NCBI GenBank assembly: GCA_937888615.1
Contig: CALABZ010000433.1
Span: 1-9,492, forward strand
DNA length: 9,492 bases
From: an uncultured Lentisphaeria bacterium
GTDB lineage: Bacteria; Verrucomicrobiota; Lentisphaeria; Victivallales; Victivallaceae
Reading direction: 5' to 3'
Shown: positions 1 to 5,904 of the stretch, one piece after another
Layout: each line of letters starts with the position of its first letter
Position numbering within the stretch: position 1 is the stretch's first letter
The notes under the pieces: generated by a model
Databases searched by the model: none
The model's input: the letters and a program-made list of their open reading frames with translations, nothing else
What the model was told of the DNA's origin: nothing
Translations under genes and position numbers: made by a program

Positions 1-27
1 TGAGGTCTGCCGACCGAGATTGATTGA

Positions 28-480
28 GCCGTGCGTTTCTTTCGGAACTTGCCGTCCGTAGTGGTCAGTCGTTACCGGGCCGGTGTATTCCTGATTACCG
101 CCAGCAACGGGCGTTATTACTGCTACGGGCTGATTTCCGACGTTACCACCGGCAGTACCGAACGCCTGTACCGGAGCACGAAAAAACGGAGCAACCCTTC
201 CGCCCTGATCCTCATCGGCGACGCTGGCACCAGAACATCCGGTTCCCTGGACATGTGGCAGGGGCTTTACAACCAGAGCTTTACCTCTTACAACGGCATG
301 CCGTTCCTGGTTCACGGCAACACGGCGCCTTATGCTTTTCTCGACGGCCATGTGGCGGCGATGAAACCCGGGGATTTTCCGGATACGGTGAACCATAAAT
401 ATTTCTGGTTGGGACACAGCAGCAATACCGCCCGCTTCAGGGGCTATAAATTAAGCGATGGAACCATCGTAACCTATTAA
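28..480 (+). pseudogene. H-X9-DG (DUF1559-like) prepilin-associated protein, C-terminal part only
   Basis: The frame is open from 28 to the TAA at 478-480; the first possible start is GTG at 31, giving 149 aa. The residues HGNTAPYAFLDG (His, nine residues, Asp-Gly) match the H-X9-DG motif of prepilin-type processing-associated proteins common in Lentisphaerota, Planctomycetota and Verrucomicrobiota. The preceding RSTKKRSNPSALILIGDAG resembles the strand before the motif in that family. Family members usually exceed 200 aa and start with a type IV prepilin-like leader and hydrophobic helix; neither is present. An in-frame TGA at 25-27 sits right upstream, frames 2 and 3 also hit stops at 59-61 and 21-23, and GTG 31 has no convincing ribosome binding site. 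I read this as a gene whose N-terminal part is lost or frame-shifted (real decay or sequence error). It is probably a surface or exported pseudopilin-like protein; its exact role in the family is unknown. The secreted glycosidase-like gene follows after 17 nt. Confidence 0.65.
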
Positions 481-483
481 CAG

Positions 484-489
484 AAAGGA
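484..489 (+). promoter_or_regulatory. Ribosome binding site that favours ATG 498 over ATG 492
   Basis: AAAGGA at 484-489 lies 2 nt before ATG 492 but 8 nt before the in-frame ATG at 498. The second spacing is normal and the first is too short, so translation of the glycosidase-like protein probably starts at 498. Confidence 0.6.
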
Positions 490-497
490 TAATGATT

Positions 498-1652
498 ATG
501 ATCGGAAAAGTGTTTTTATCCGCGGCCGCGGCATTGCTCGGCACGAATCTTGCCGCCGCCGGCTTCGACGCCGCGCAGGACCCGTTTGTCATCGGCATGT
601 ATTCGGCGGATCCGCAGACGGACGAGGTGTTCAAAATGCTCTCGGAATCCGGCGTGAATTACGTACACACTTATTACAAGTACAAGCACACCAGGGAAGA
701 GCGCCTGGCGATTCTCGACCTTGCGGAAAAATACCGTATGAAAGTCATGCTCGATATCGGCGGAACCCGGCAGCTCAAAACCGGTAATGAGAATTACCTT
801 GCCGACGTCATGGCCGAAGTGGAGGCCGCCAAAGCGCATCCCGCCCTCGGCATGTGGTACCTCTGCGACGAGCCGAAAACCGAACACCTGCCGAAAGTCG
901 CCGAGATCCGCAAGGAAATCGGGAAAGTCTCCGCGGTCCCGACTTCCCTGGTCATTCACTGGCGCGAAAAATGGGAAAACACCCGCGGTTACAGCGACAT
1001 CTGGATGGTGGATGTTTATCCGGTCCGGGGACAGGATTTCCCGGATACGCCGCTCCAGCATTTCACGACTTTCGTCAGGGGCGCCGCCAAGAGCAAACGC
1101 CCCGGGACGCCGTTTATTCCGGTGCTCCAGGCGTGCGACTTCACCTGTTTCCCCGACCAGGCACGCAATTTGGAAGACAAGTCGAAACTGCGTTATCCGA
1201 ACCTGGCTGAAATGCGTTTCATGGCGTATTCGGCGTTGACCTACGGTATCCGGGGAATGTTCTTTTATTCGCTGTACCACAGCCATTTGGAGAAACCGTC
1301 GGGCCTGGCGTGGTGGCGGGATACGTTGAGGCCCCTGCTGCTGGAAATAAGGGAATTCACCGATGCCGTCCCCCGCGTGTGGGACGTTACCGCCTGCGAC
1401 TTCGCCCTGGATAAGAAATATGATATCAACCTCGGTTACTGGGACCGTCCCGGCGGCGGTTTTCTGGTGTTGACCAATAACTCCGGCGTAGCAAGGAAAC
1501 TTGCCGTCGATTTGAAGGGCACGGCCTTCCCGGAAAGCGGGGAACTGACGCCGTACGGCTTCACCGCGCCGCACCGGATCCAATGGCGCGCCGGCAACCT
1601 CGAAGTCGATGAACTCGGTCCGTGGGAAACCGTGGTTTACCGGGTGAAGTGA
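498..1652 (+). CDS. Secreted glycoside-hydrolase-like TIM-barrel protein
   Basis: A 384-aa protein if started at ATG 498 (386 aa from ATG 492). The N-terminus, a Lys followed by a hydrophobic Ala/Leu-rich stretch ending near AAAG (about residue 22), looks like a Sec signal peptide, so export is likely. Residues ~28-290 have the alternating strand/helix texture of a TIM barrel: the opening strand PFVIGMYSADP, then VNYVHTYYKYK, KVMLDIGG, HPALGMWYLCDEP, IWMVDVYP, PFIPVLQACD and IRGMFFYSLYH. The Asp-Glu-Pro at 124-126 is placed where clan GH-A enzymes carry the acid/base after strand 4. I see no obvious Glu nucleophile at the expected strand-7 position, so catalysis and substrate are uncertain. 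Residues ~298-384 look like a C-terminal beta-sandwich (GGGFLVLTNNSG). It follows the H-X9-DG gene by 17 nt with no terminator between them, suggesting a shared transcript. Likely role: periplasmic or extracellular glycan processing. The family is not identified. Confidence 0.75.
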   Translation: MIGKVFLSAAAALLGTNLAAAGFDAAQDPFVIGMYSADPQTDEVFKMLSESGVNYVHTYYKYKHTREERLAILDLAEKYRMKVMLDIGGTRQLKTGNENYLADVMAEVEAAKAHPALGMWYLCDEPKTEHLPKVAEIRKEIGKVSAVPTSLVIHWREKWENTRGYSDIWMVDVYPVRGQDFPDTPLQHFTTFVRGAAKSKRPGTPFIPVLQACDFTCFPDQARNLEDKSKLRYPNLAEMRFMAYSALTYGIRGMFFYSLYHSHLEKPSGLAWWRDTLRPLLLEIREFTDAVPRVWDVTACDFALDKKYDINLGYWDRPGGGFLVLTNNSGVARKLAVDLKGTAFPESGELTPYGFTAPHRIQWRAGNLEVDELGPWETVVYRVK

Positions 1653-1663
1653 TCTTCCGCCAT

Positions 1664-1720
1664 AAATATGCACGGTCCGGTTCCGGGTTTACCTTGCGGC
1701 GTTCCGGACCGTCTTTATTT
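1664..1720. terminator. Bidirectional intrinsic terminator between converging genes
   Basis: ACGGTCCGG (1672-1680) is perfectly complementary to CCGGACCGT (1704-1712), a 9-bp GC-rich stem with a 23-nt loop that may fold further. Outside it, AAATA (1664-1668) can pair with TATTT (1716-1720), giving a T-rich tail on either strand. It starts 11 nt after the rightward glycosidase-like stop and overlaps the leftward remnant's stop (1715-1717), as expected for a shared convergent terminator. Confidence 0.65.
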
Positions 1721-1934
1721 CACGGGCTGAAAATGCATGATTGTACTGCGGCCGGACAGGGTCACCCGGACCTTGCGGGGGGCGTGCGCCATGTTCACCA
1801 GATGCACGGCCGTGCCTCCATCTTTTTTTGACCTTGTTGCGGATGAACACGGCCCGGCTGCCGCATTGCAGTTCAATTCCCGTTTCGATACGGACCGCGT
1901 TGCCGCGGCTCTCGTCATAGCTGTCGGTCCCCTG
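1715..1934 (-). pseudogene. Decayed 3' end of a leftward glycosidase-type gene (frameshifted)
   Basis: On the minus strand, frame from 1934 down to about 1830 reads as plausible protein (for example NAVRIETGIELQCGSRAVFI). It continues into a second frame reading KKDGGTAVHLVNMAHAPRKV and ending at TAA (1717-1715). The join lies at a run of seven T on the plus strand (1823-1829), so one base gained or lost explains the break. The VHLVN pattern followed by alternating Arg/Val strands resembles the C-terminal beta-sandwich of glycoside hydrolases, which is family knowledge plus inference rather than an alignment. Upstream of 1934 the first frame meets TGA (1937-1935) and further stops, and no other frame continues convincingly, so the rest of the gene is lost or heavily eroded. 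The fragment ends inside the hairpin at 1664-1720, which supports its having been a real transcription unit. A homopolymer sequencing error could mimic the frameshift, but not the missing 5' part. Confidence 0.45.
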
Positions 1935-2160
1935 TCAAGACGGCAACTCATGAAAAACGCGCGGTCAAGTTCCTCGTCCCTATGGGATTGCAGTCTTTCC
2001 GGTCCGGCTTTCCTCCTTGTCGTTTCTTCGATACCCCGGTATCGGCGAACCGGCAAAATGAAAATCCAAACCGGCGATCTCTGCAACCAATTTCAAGTTT
2101 TAACCCTAATCGAGTATAACTGCAATCATTCATCATAGTATAACTCGCTCAATAGTTTTA
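1935..2160. other. Non-coding stretch without recognisable genes
   Basis: Both strands are open in places here, but none of the readings looks like protein: they are low-complexity, rich in Arg/Ser, and lack ribosome binding sites. The right half shifts from GC-rich to AT-rich sequence. It is probably eroded remains of the leftward gene plus an intergenic spacer. A 9-bp direct repeat at 2113-2145 is listed separately. Confidence 0.5.
2111..2147. repeat. 9-bp direct repeat AGTATAACT with flanking inverted pentamers
   Basis: AGTATAACT occurs at 2113-2121 and again at 2137-2145, 24 bp apart (start to start). The whole block is bracketed by CGAGT (2111-2115) and its reverse complement ACTCG (2143-2147). 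It lies about 65 bp upstream of the candidate -35 box of the glycan operon. It could be an operator for a dimeric or tandem-binding regulator, or chance in AT-rich DNA. Confidence 0.3.
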
Positions 2161-2178
2161 TCTTTTTCTTAATTTTGC

Positions 2179-2198
2179 ATTTTTATCGTATTTTTATC
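2179..2198. repeat. Helically phased ATTTTTATC repeats upstream of promoter
   Basis: ATTTTTATC is found at 2179-2187 and 2190-2198, offset by 11 bp (one helical turn). A looser copy, AGTTTTATC, sits at 2154-2162. The T-tracts end 11 bp before the candidate -35 box. They could act as an UP-like or bent-DNA element; this is inference from position and phasing only. Confidence 0.3.
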
Positions 2199-2209
2199 AC
2201 GGATGCGTA

Positions 2210-2237
2210 TTGAAAATAACCGAATTTTGGCTATAGT
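2210..2237 (+). promoter_or_regulatory. Candidate sigma70-type promoter of the glycan operon
   Basis: TTGAAA (2210-2215) and TATAGT (2232-2237) are separated by 16 bp, close to the TTGACA/TATAAT consensus. They lie 63 bp before the ATG at 2300, implying a leader of roughly 55 nt. The -10 region overlaps a pair of AGTAAC hexamers (2235-2240 and 2245-2250, 10-bp period), where a bound regulator could block polymerase; autoregulation by the adjacent winged-helix protein is a guess. The GGAGG at 2291-2295 serves the first gene. Confidence 0.5.
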
Positions 2238-2299
2238 AACCATAAGTAACGTAATTTAAGGATATTTTTGAGAAAAATAACAAATGGCTGGGAGGAATA

Positions 2300-2917
2300 A
2301 TGTCAACACCCAGATACTCTCTTGTTCTGAAGAATAATTTCAATAAACTGAAGATTTTAGAGCATGTTGAATCCACACCGCTTCTGAACAATCGGATGCT
2401 GGCGTCGAAACTGGGCTGCAGCATCAAGCTGGCCCATAGCCTCCTGACCAGACTTGTCGGCAAAGGCTGTCTGCATGTCAAAAAAGTTCATTCAAGGCGC
2501 TGGGATTATTTCCTGACTCCCCAGGGCATTGCGGAAAAAGCCCGGCTGACCTATGAATTTCTGGATTTTTCAATGCACTTTTACCAGGAAGCCCGCAAAA
2601 AAAGTTCGCAGCTATGCCGGAAATTTGCCGAAGCCGGGACCCGCAAAGTCGCGTTGCTGGGTACCGGGGAGCTTGCGGAAATTGTTTTCCTGGGCATCAA
2701 GGAATGGAACCTTGTTCTGACCGATGTATTTGATGATGAAGGAGAGACATTTTTGAACCTGCCCATAAAAAAGTTCTGCGAGATCAATCGTTCGGAAGCA
2801 GAGGTATTTATCGTCTGTACCTGTGACCCGAAGGAACCGATGAATGAGGAATTCATGCCGCTTGAGCTGCCGGAAGTGACTCCGGTCTATAACATTTTCG
2901 GAGAAATTTTGAGTTGA
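2300..2917 (+). CDS. Winged-helix regulator fused to a Rossmann-like sensor domain
   Basis: A 205-aa cytoplasmic protein; ATG 2300 follows GGAGG (2291-2295) by 4 nt. Residues ~14-88 form a MarR/winged-helix DNA-binding domain: KLKILEHVESTPLLNNRMLASKLGC, split as helix 1, helix 2 and the turn, then the recognition helix SIKLAHSLLTRLVGKG and a wing ending in YFLTPQGIAEKA. This layout matches EPS-associated MarR-type regulators found at the head of polysaccharide loci. A helical linker (~85-112) leads to a second domain (~113-205) beginning TRKVALLGTGELAEIV, a Gly-rich nucleotide-binding-type loop, followed by LVLTDVFDDEGE and EVFIVCTCDP. It resembles the N-terminal Rossmann-like fold of PglD-type or CoA/NAD-binding proteins. 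First gene of the operon and directly behind its likely promoter, it probably controls the operon in response to a bound nucleotide or sugar nucleotide. The ligand is not deducible from sequence. Confidence 0.75.
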   Translation: MSTPRYSLVLKNNFNKLKILEHVESTPLLNNRMLASKLGCSIKLAHSLLTRLVGKGCLHVKKVHSRRWDYFLTPQGIAEKARLTYEFLDFSMHFYQEARKKSSQLCRKFAEAGTRKVALLGTGELAEIVFLGIKEWNLVLTDVFDDEGETFLNLPIKKFCEINRSEAEVFIVCTCDPKEPMNEEFMPLELPEVTPVYNIFGEILS

Positions 2918-2924
2918 CTCCAAG

Positions 2925-3068
2925 ATGAAAAATGTCATTTTTAAAATCTTGAAACTCTTTGACCGTCGGACAGCGGAGCCGGCGGCGGACGCGGTTTTTG
3001 AACTTGCGGTCGAAAACCCTTCAACGATCCATAAAAATAACATGGATTCAAGCAGGAGGGCGGGATGA
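2925..3068 (+). CDS. Small ORF of 47 aa, coupled to the cytidylyltransferase gene
   Basis: ATG 2925 opens 47 codons, ending in a TGA at 3066-3068 that shares bases with the next gene's ATG at 3065 (ATGA overlap). The start lies 7 nt after the regulator's stop. The peptide begins MKNVIFKILKLFDRR, a short amphipathic-looking basic/hydrophobic segment, continues with an acidic Ala-rich middle (TAEPAADAVFELAVEN) and ends in a basic SSRRAG tail. It has no full transmembrane helix and no family I recognise. Its start lacks a strong ribosome binding site, so expression would rely on re-initiation from the upstream gene. It fills a gap that would otherwise be 147 nt in an operon whose other gaps are 18 nt or less, and the ATGA overlap matches other junctions here. 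The open frame could still be chance. Possible roles: small membrane-associated partner, leader or coupling peptide. Confidence 0.45.
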   Translation: MKNVIFKILKLFDRRTAEPAADAVFELAVENPSTIHKNNMDSSRRAG

Positions 3069-3751
3069 GCTTCATGATATTTATCCAGACGCGAATGAAT
3101 TCATTGCGCTGTCCGGGCAAGGTTTTGAGAACAATCGGCGGCAAGGCCATGTTGAAATATGTCATCGAATGCGTAGATAAAACCGGTTATGAGTACGCAG
3201 TGCTGACATCCGTGGAAGACACGGATTTACCGATCGTTGAATTTTGCTGCAACAACGGGATTACCTGCTTCAGGGGGGACCTGAACAATGTCGCCGGGCG
3301 ATTTCTGGATGCCGTTTCACATTTCCGTCCTGATGCCTTTTTGCGCATTTCGGCCGACAGCCCCTTTATTAACTGGAAACTGCTGGCTGAAGCGGTCCGG
3401 ATTTATGAAAGATTAAAGCCGGACATGCTTACAAACGTTATGCCCAGATCATATCCCAAAGGGCAGTCGGTAGAAATTTTGAATGCCGAAGTGTTTCGCA
3501 GAGAATATTGCAATTTTTGTGAAGATGATGATTTTGAACATGTAACAAAATATTTTTATCGTAATGCCGGCAAATTCCACATAGTTAACCTGCCATACCC
3601 GGGGAAGCGGGATTTCAGTGATATCCAATTATCCGTAGATACCGAAGAAGATTTCGCATTGGCTGTAAAAATGTCTGCGGCAATGGAGCTTCCGCATTGG
3701 GAGTATTCCATTGAGGAACTTATGGAGTTAAAAGTATCATGCGGCAAATAA
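3065..3751 (+). CDS. spsF: SpsF-type cytidylyltransferase (probable CMP-nonulosonate synthetase)
   Basis: A 228-aa cytoplasmic enzyme; AGGAGGG (3054-3060) lies 4 nt before ATG 3065. It matches the CMP-N-acetylneuraminate synthetase-like nucleotidyltransferase family of spore coat protein SpsF. The N-terminal nucleotide-binding signature is IQTRMNSLRCPGKVL (residues 7-21; the family norm is QARMGSTRLPGKVL, with R10, S13, R15 and the P-G-K conserved). Then come FRGDLNNVAGRF (69-80), the metal-site RISADSP (94-100), PKGQSVE (131-137), EHVTKYFY (158-165) and VDTEEDF (191-197). Such enzymes transfer CMP from CTP to a sugar acid, here most likely the product of the NeuB-type synthase encoded later in the operon. 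The stop overlaps the next gene by 13 nt. SpsF relatives can use other sugars, so the substrate is inferred from context. Confidence 0.8.
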   Translation: MSFMIFIQTRMNSLRCPGKVLRTIGGKAMLKYVIECVDKTGYEYAVLTSVEDTDLPIVEFCCNNGITCFRGDLNNVAGRFLDAVSHFRPDAFLRISADSPFINWKLLAEAVRIYERLKPDMLTNVMPRSYPKGQSVEILNAEVFRREYCNFCEDDDFEHVTKYFYRNAGKFHIVNLPYPGKRDFSDIQLSVDTEEDFALAVKMSAAMELPHWEYSIEELMELKVSCGK

Positions 3752-4734
3752 GATGCGGAGTTATCGGCCTGGGCATAGGAGAAGCTCATGCAGCCAGTTG
3801 CGTGAACAATCCCGGCGCTCACCTGCAAAAGATCTGCGATTTCGACCATGAGAAAGCCCGAAATCTGGCAAAAAAATATAATTGCCGGATCGCCGCCCAT
3901 GCCGATGATATCATTAACGATCCGGAAATCGATCTGGTTATCATCGCATCTTACGATTCCTATCATTTTGAACAAGCCGGCAGGGCAATCGCCAACGGGA
4001 AAGACGTGTATATAGAAAAACCGGCGGTCTGTACTGCCGATCAGGCAAAACAGTTACGCGGCCTGATAAAAAAGCATTCCCGTTCGATATCTTCCAACCT
4101 GGTTCTCCGCACCTGTCCTCTTTTTCAAAACCTCAAGGAAGAAATCCAGAGCGGCAGCTTTAAAGACGTTTATTATATCCAGGCGGCATATTTATGGGGA
4201 AGAGTTTACAAAATACTTGACGGCTGGAGAAAAGAAGATCCCGGCTATTCCATCATTGCCGGGGCCGCAGTACATCTGGTTGACCTTATCTGCTGGCTTA
4301 CGGGCAAACTGCCGGATCGCGTTTCGGCCTGCGGCAACAGGCTTGCAACCGGCGGAAAAACCCATTTCGATGACTTCGCCGCATTACGCCTGAATTTTCC
4401 CGACGGCCTTATCGCGGAAATCACGGTACACGGCGGCTGCGCCCATCCCCATTTCCATGAATTACGAATGTATGGCTCTGAAAAAACCTTTTATCATGAC
4501 CTTAGCGGCAGCCGATGGATTAACCTGAAGGGGGAAATATCCAATGAGGCTTCGGAATATCCGGCCAAAAATCTGCGGCATCTGGCCCTTGACTCGTTTA
4601 TCGGGCACCTGGCCGACAAGACTGCCCCCGCCATGATAACTGCCGATGACATGTTCAACTCTTTAAGCGTCTGTCTGGCTGCGGAAAGATCTTTGAAACA
4701 GAATAACGAGAGCATTCATATTAATTATTATTGA
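3739..4734 (+). CDS. Gfo/Idh/MocA-family NAD(P)-dependent oxidoreductase
   Basis: A 331-aa cytoplasmic oxidoreductase. The N-terminal Rossmann domain has the cofactor loop GVIGLGIGEAHA (residues 7-18). The family's catalytic EKP motif is intact (E93-K94-P95 in DVYIEKPAVC), as is the C-terminal-domain motif GAAVHLVD (175-182), with His179 the usual catalytic acid/base. Its length is typical. A GGAG at 3724-3727 lies 11 nt before ATG 3739, and the first 13 nt overlap the cytidylyltransferase gene. In sugar loci these enzymes oxidise a ring hydroxyl, as WbpB does at C3 of UDP-GlcNAcA, giving a keto sugar that a DegT-family aminotransferase then aminates. The aminotransferase gene follows 18 nt downstream, which supports that reading. 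The position oxidised and the substrate cannot be told from sequence. Confidence 0.85.
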   Translation: MRQIRCGVIGLGIGEAHAASCVNNPGAHLQKICDFDHEKARNLAKKYNCRIAAHADDIINDPEIDLVIIASYDSYHFEQAGRAIANGKDVYIEKPAVCTADQAKQLRGLIKKHSRSISSNLVLRTCPLFQNLKEEIQSGSFKDVYYIQAAYLWGRVYKILDGWRKEDPGYSIIAGAAVHLVDLICWLTGKLPDRVSACGNRLATGGKTHFDDFAALRLNFPDGLIAEITVHGGCAHPHFHELRMYGSEKTFYHDLSGSRWINLKGEISNEASEYPAKNLRHLALDSFIGHLADKTAPAMITADDMFNSLSVCLAAERSLKQNNESIHINYY

Positions 4735-4752
4735 AATACGGAGAACTTTATT

Positions 4753-5904
4753 ATGAGAAATGTCAAATTCGGAAAACCGATTATTGAAGCAGAAGAAAAA
4801 AATGCAGTCATGGAGGTTCTGGGAGGTGATATCCTCGTTCACGGGCCAAAAGCAAAAGAATTTGAACAGGCGTTTTCAAAATTCACCGGAGCTCCGGCTT
4901 CGGTTTCGCTTTCCTCGTGTACGGCAGGATTGCACCTGTCATACTTTTACCTGAAACTTGGCCCCGGCGATGAAGTCATCGTACCGGCTCAAACTCATAA
5001 TGCCACGGCTCACGCGGTGGAATACACCGGAGCCAGGCCGGTTTTTGTGGACGCCGAGCTGAAAACCGGAAATATTGATATCGACAGGATTGAAGCCGCA
5101 ATTACCGGCAGAACAAAAGCGCTGAGCCTGGTGCACTTCCTGGGGATGCCGGTTGCAATGGATAAAATCAATGCCATTGCGGAAAAGTACAATCTGCCGG
5201 TCATAGAGGATTGCGCTCTGGCGGTAGGAGCCAGATATAAAAATAAACATGTGGGTTTGTGGGGAGATGCCGGCTGTTTTTCATTTTATCCGGTAAAACA
5301 CATGACGACAGGCGAAGGAGGAATGCTGATCAGCAAACATCCTGAATGGACAAGCACCATCGAGCGCCAAAAGGCATTCGGAGTCGATCGCCATGCGGGA
5401 GAAAGAGAAATCCCCGGAGTGTATGATGTCAATATGCTTGGCTATAATTACCGCATGAACGAGATTGCGGCGGCGATCGGCTGCGAGCAAATGAAAAAAA
5501 TTGCCGGCTTTATTGATAAACGCAAACGGAATTTCGATATCCTGTATGCAAAACTGAAAGAACTGCCGGAATTGCATCTCTTCGAAAGCAGCAACGGAGA
5601 CTTCCAGAGCTCATATTACTGTCTGAGCGTCATTTTGGATGACCGGCTCAAAGAACACAGGGTTGAAATAATCAATAACCTCAAAGCCGCAGGAATCGGC
5701 ACCAGCATCTACTATCCGGCTCCTGTTCCGCATTTGAGCTACTACAGTAAAAAATATAATTTTGATAAATCATGTTTCCCGAATGCCGCGAAAATCAGTT
5801 ATAATTCAATAGCGTTCCCCGTTGGCCAGCATCTTGATGGCGAAGATATGGAATATATCGCTTCTAAACTTAAAAATATAATCGGAGAAATTACAAAAAA
5901 ATGA
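4753..5904 (+). CDS. DegT/DnrJ/EryC1/StrS-family PLP sugar aminotransferase
   Basis: A 383-aa PLP enzyme of normal length; GGAGA (4740-4744) precedes ATG 4753. It shows the family's ordered motifs: the N-terminal VKFGKPIIEAEEKNAV; the phosphate-binding SLSSCTAGLHLS (52-63); PGDEVIVPAQTHNATAHAV (71-89); the cofactor-ring IEDCALAVGA with Asp153; and the Schiff-base region FSFYPVKHMTTGEGG with Lys182. NYRMNEIAAAIG follows downstream. The EDCALAVGA variant, where many relatives have EDAAQA, marks a distinct subfamily. It transfers an amino group, usually from glutamate, to a keto sugar. Its position between an oxidoreductase and an SDR, with an acetyltransferase gene nearby, fits formation of an amino sugar that is then N-acylated. 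The TGA overlaps the next ATG (ATGA at 5901). Regiochemistry is unknown. Confidence 0.9.
   Translation: MRNVKFGKPIIEAEEKNAVMEVLGGDILVHGPKAKEFEQAFSKFTGAPASVSLSSCTAGLHLSYFYLKLGPGDEVIVPAQTHNATAHAVEYTGARPVFVDAELKTGNIDIDRIEAAITGRTKALSLVHFLGMPVAMDKINAIAEKYNLPVIEDCALAVGARYKNKHVGLWGDAGCFSFYPVKHMTTGEGGMLISKHPEWTSTIERQKAFGVDRHAGEREIPGVYDVNMLGYNYRMNEIAAAIGCEQMKKIAGFIDKRKRNFDILYAKLKELPELHLFESSNGDFQSSYYCLSVILDDRLKEHRVEIINNLKAAGIGTSIYYPAPVPHLSYYSKKYNFDKSCFPNAAKISYNSIAFPVGQHLDGEDMEYIASKLKNIIGEITKK

Noticed and set aside
516..1673. 385-aa open frame on the minus strand opposite the secreted barrel protein
   Set aside because: It is the antisense shadow of a GC-rich gene: no ribosome binding site, Arg/Gly/His-rich composition and no recognisable motif, while the plus-strand protein has a signal peptide and fold-like pattern.
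1948..2136. 62-aa minus-strand open frame in the spacer
   Set aside because: No ribosome binding site or family resemblance; it does not join convincingly in frame with the remnant downstream.
1737..2138. 133-aa plus-strand open frame in the spacer
   Set aside because: It lacks a ribosome binding site, is Arg/Ser-rich and antisense to the better-supported glycosidase remnant, and runs through the composition change into AT-rich DNA.
5220..5227. GGCGGTAG, the 8-base core of the ops/JUMPstart element of polysaccharide operons
   Set aside because: It lies inside the aminotransferase gene, encoding Ala-Val-Gly, and the following bases do not match the rest of the ops element. Functional copies sit in the operon leader, where I see none.
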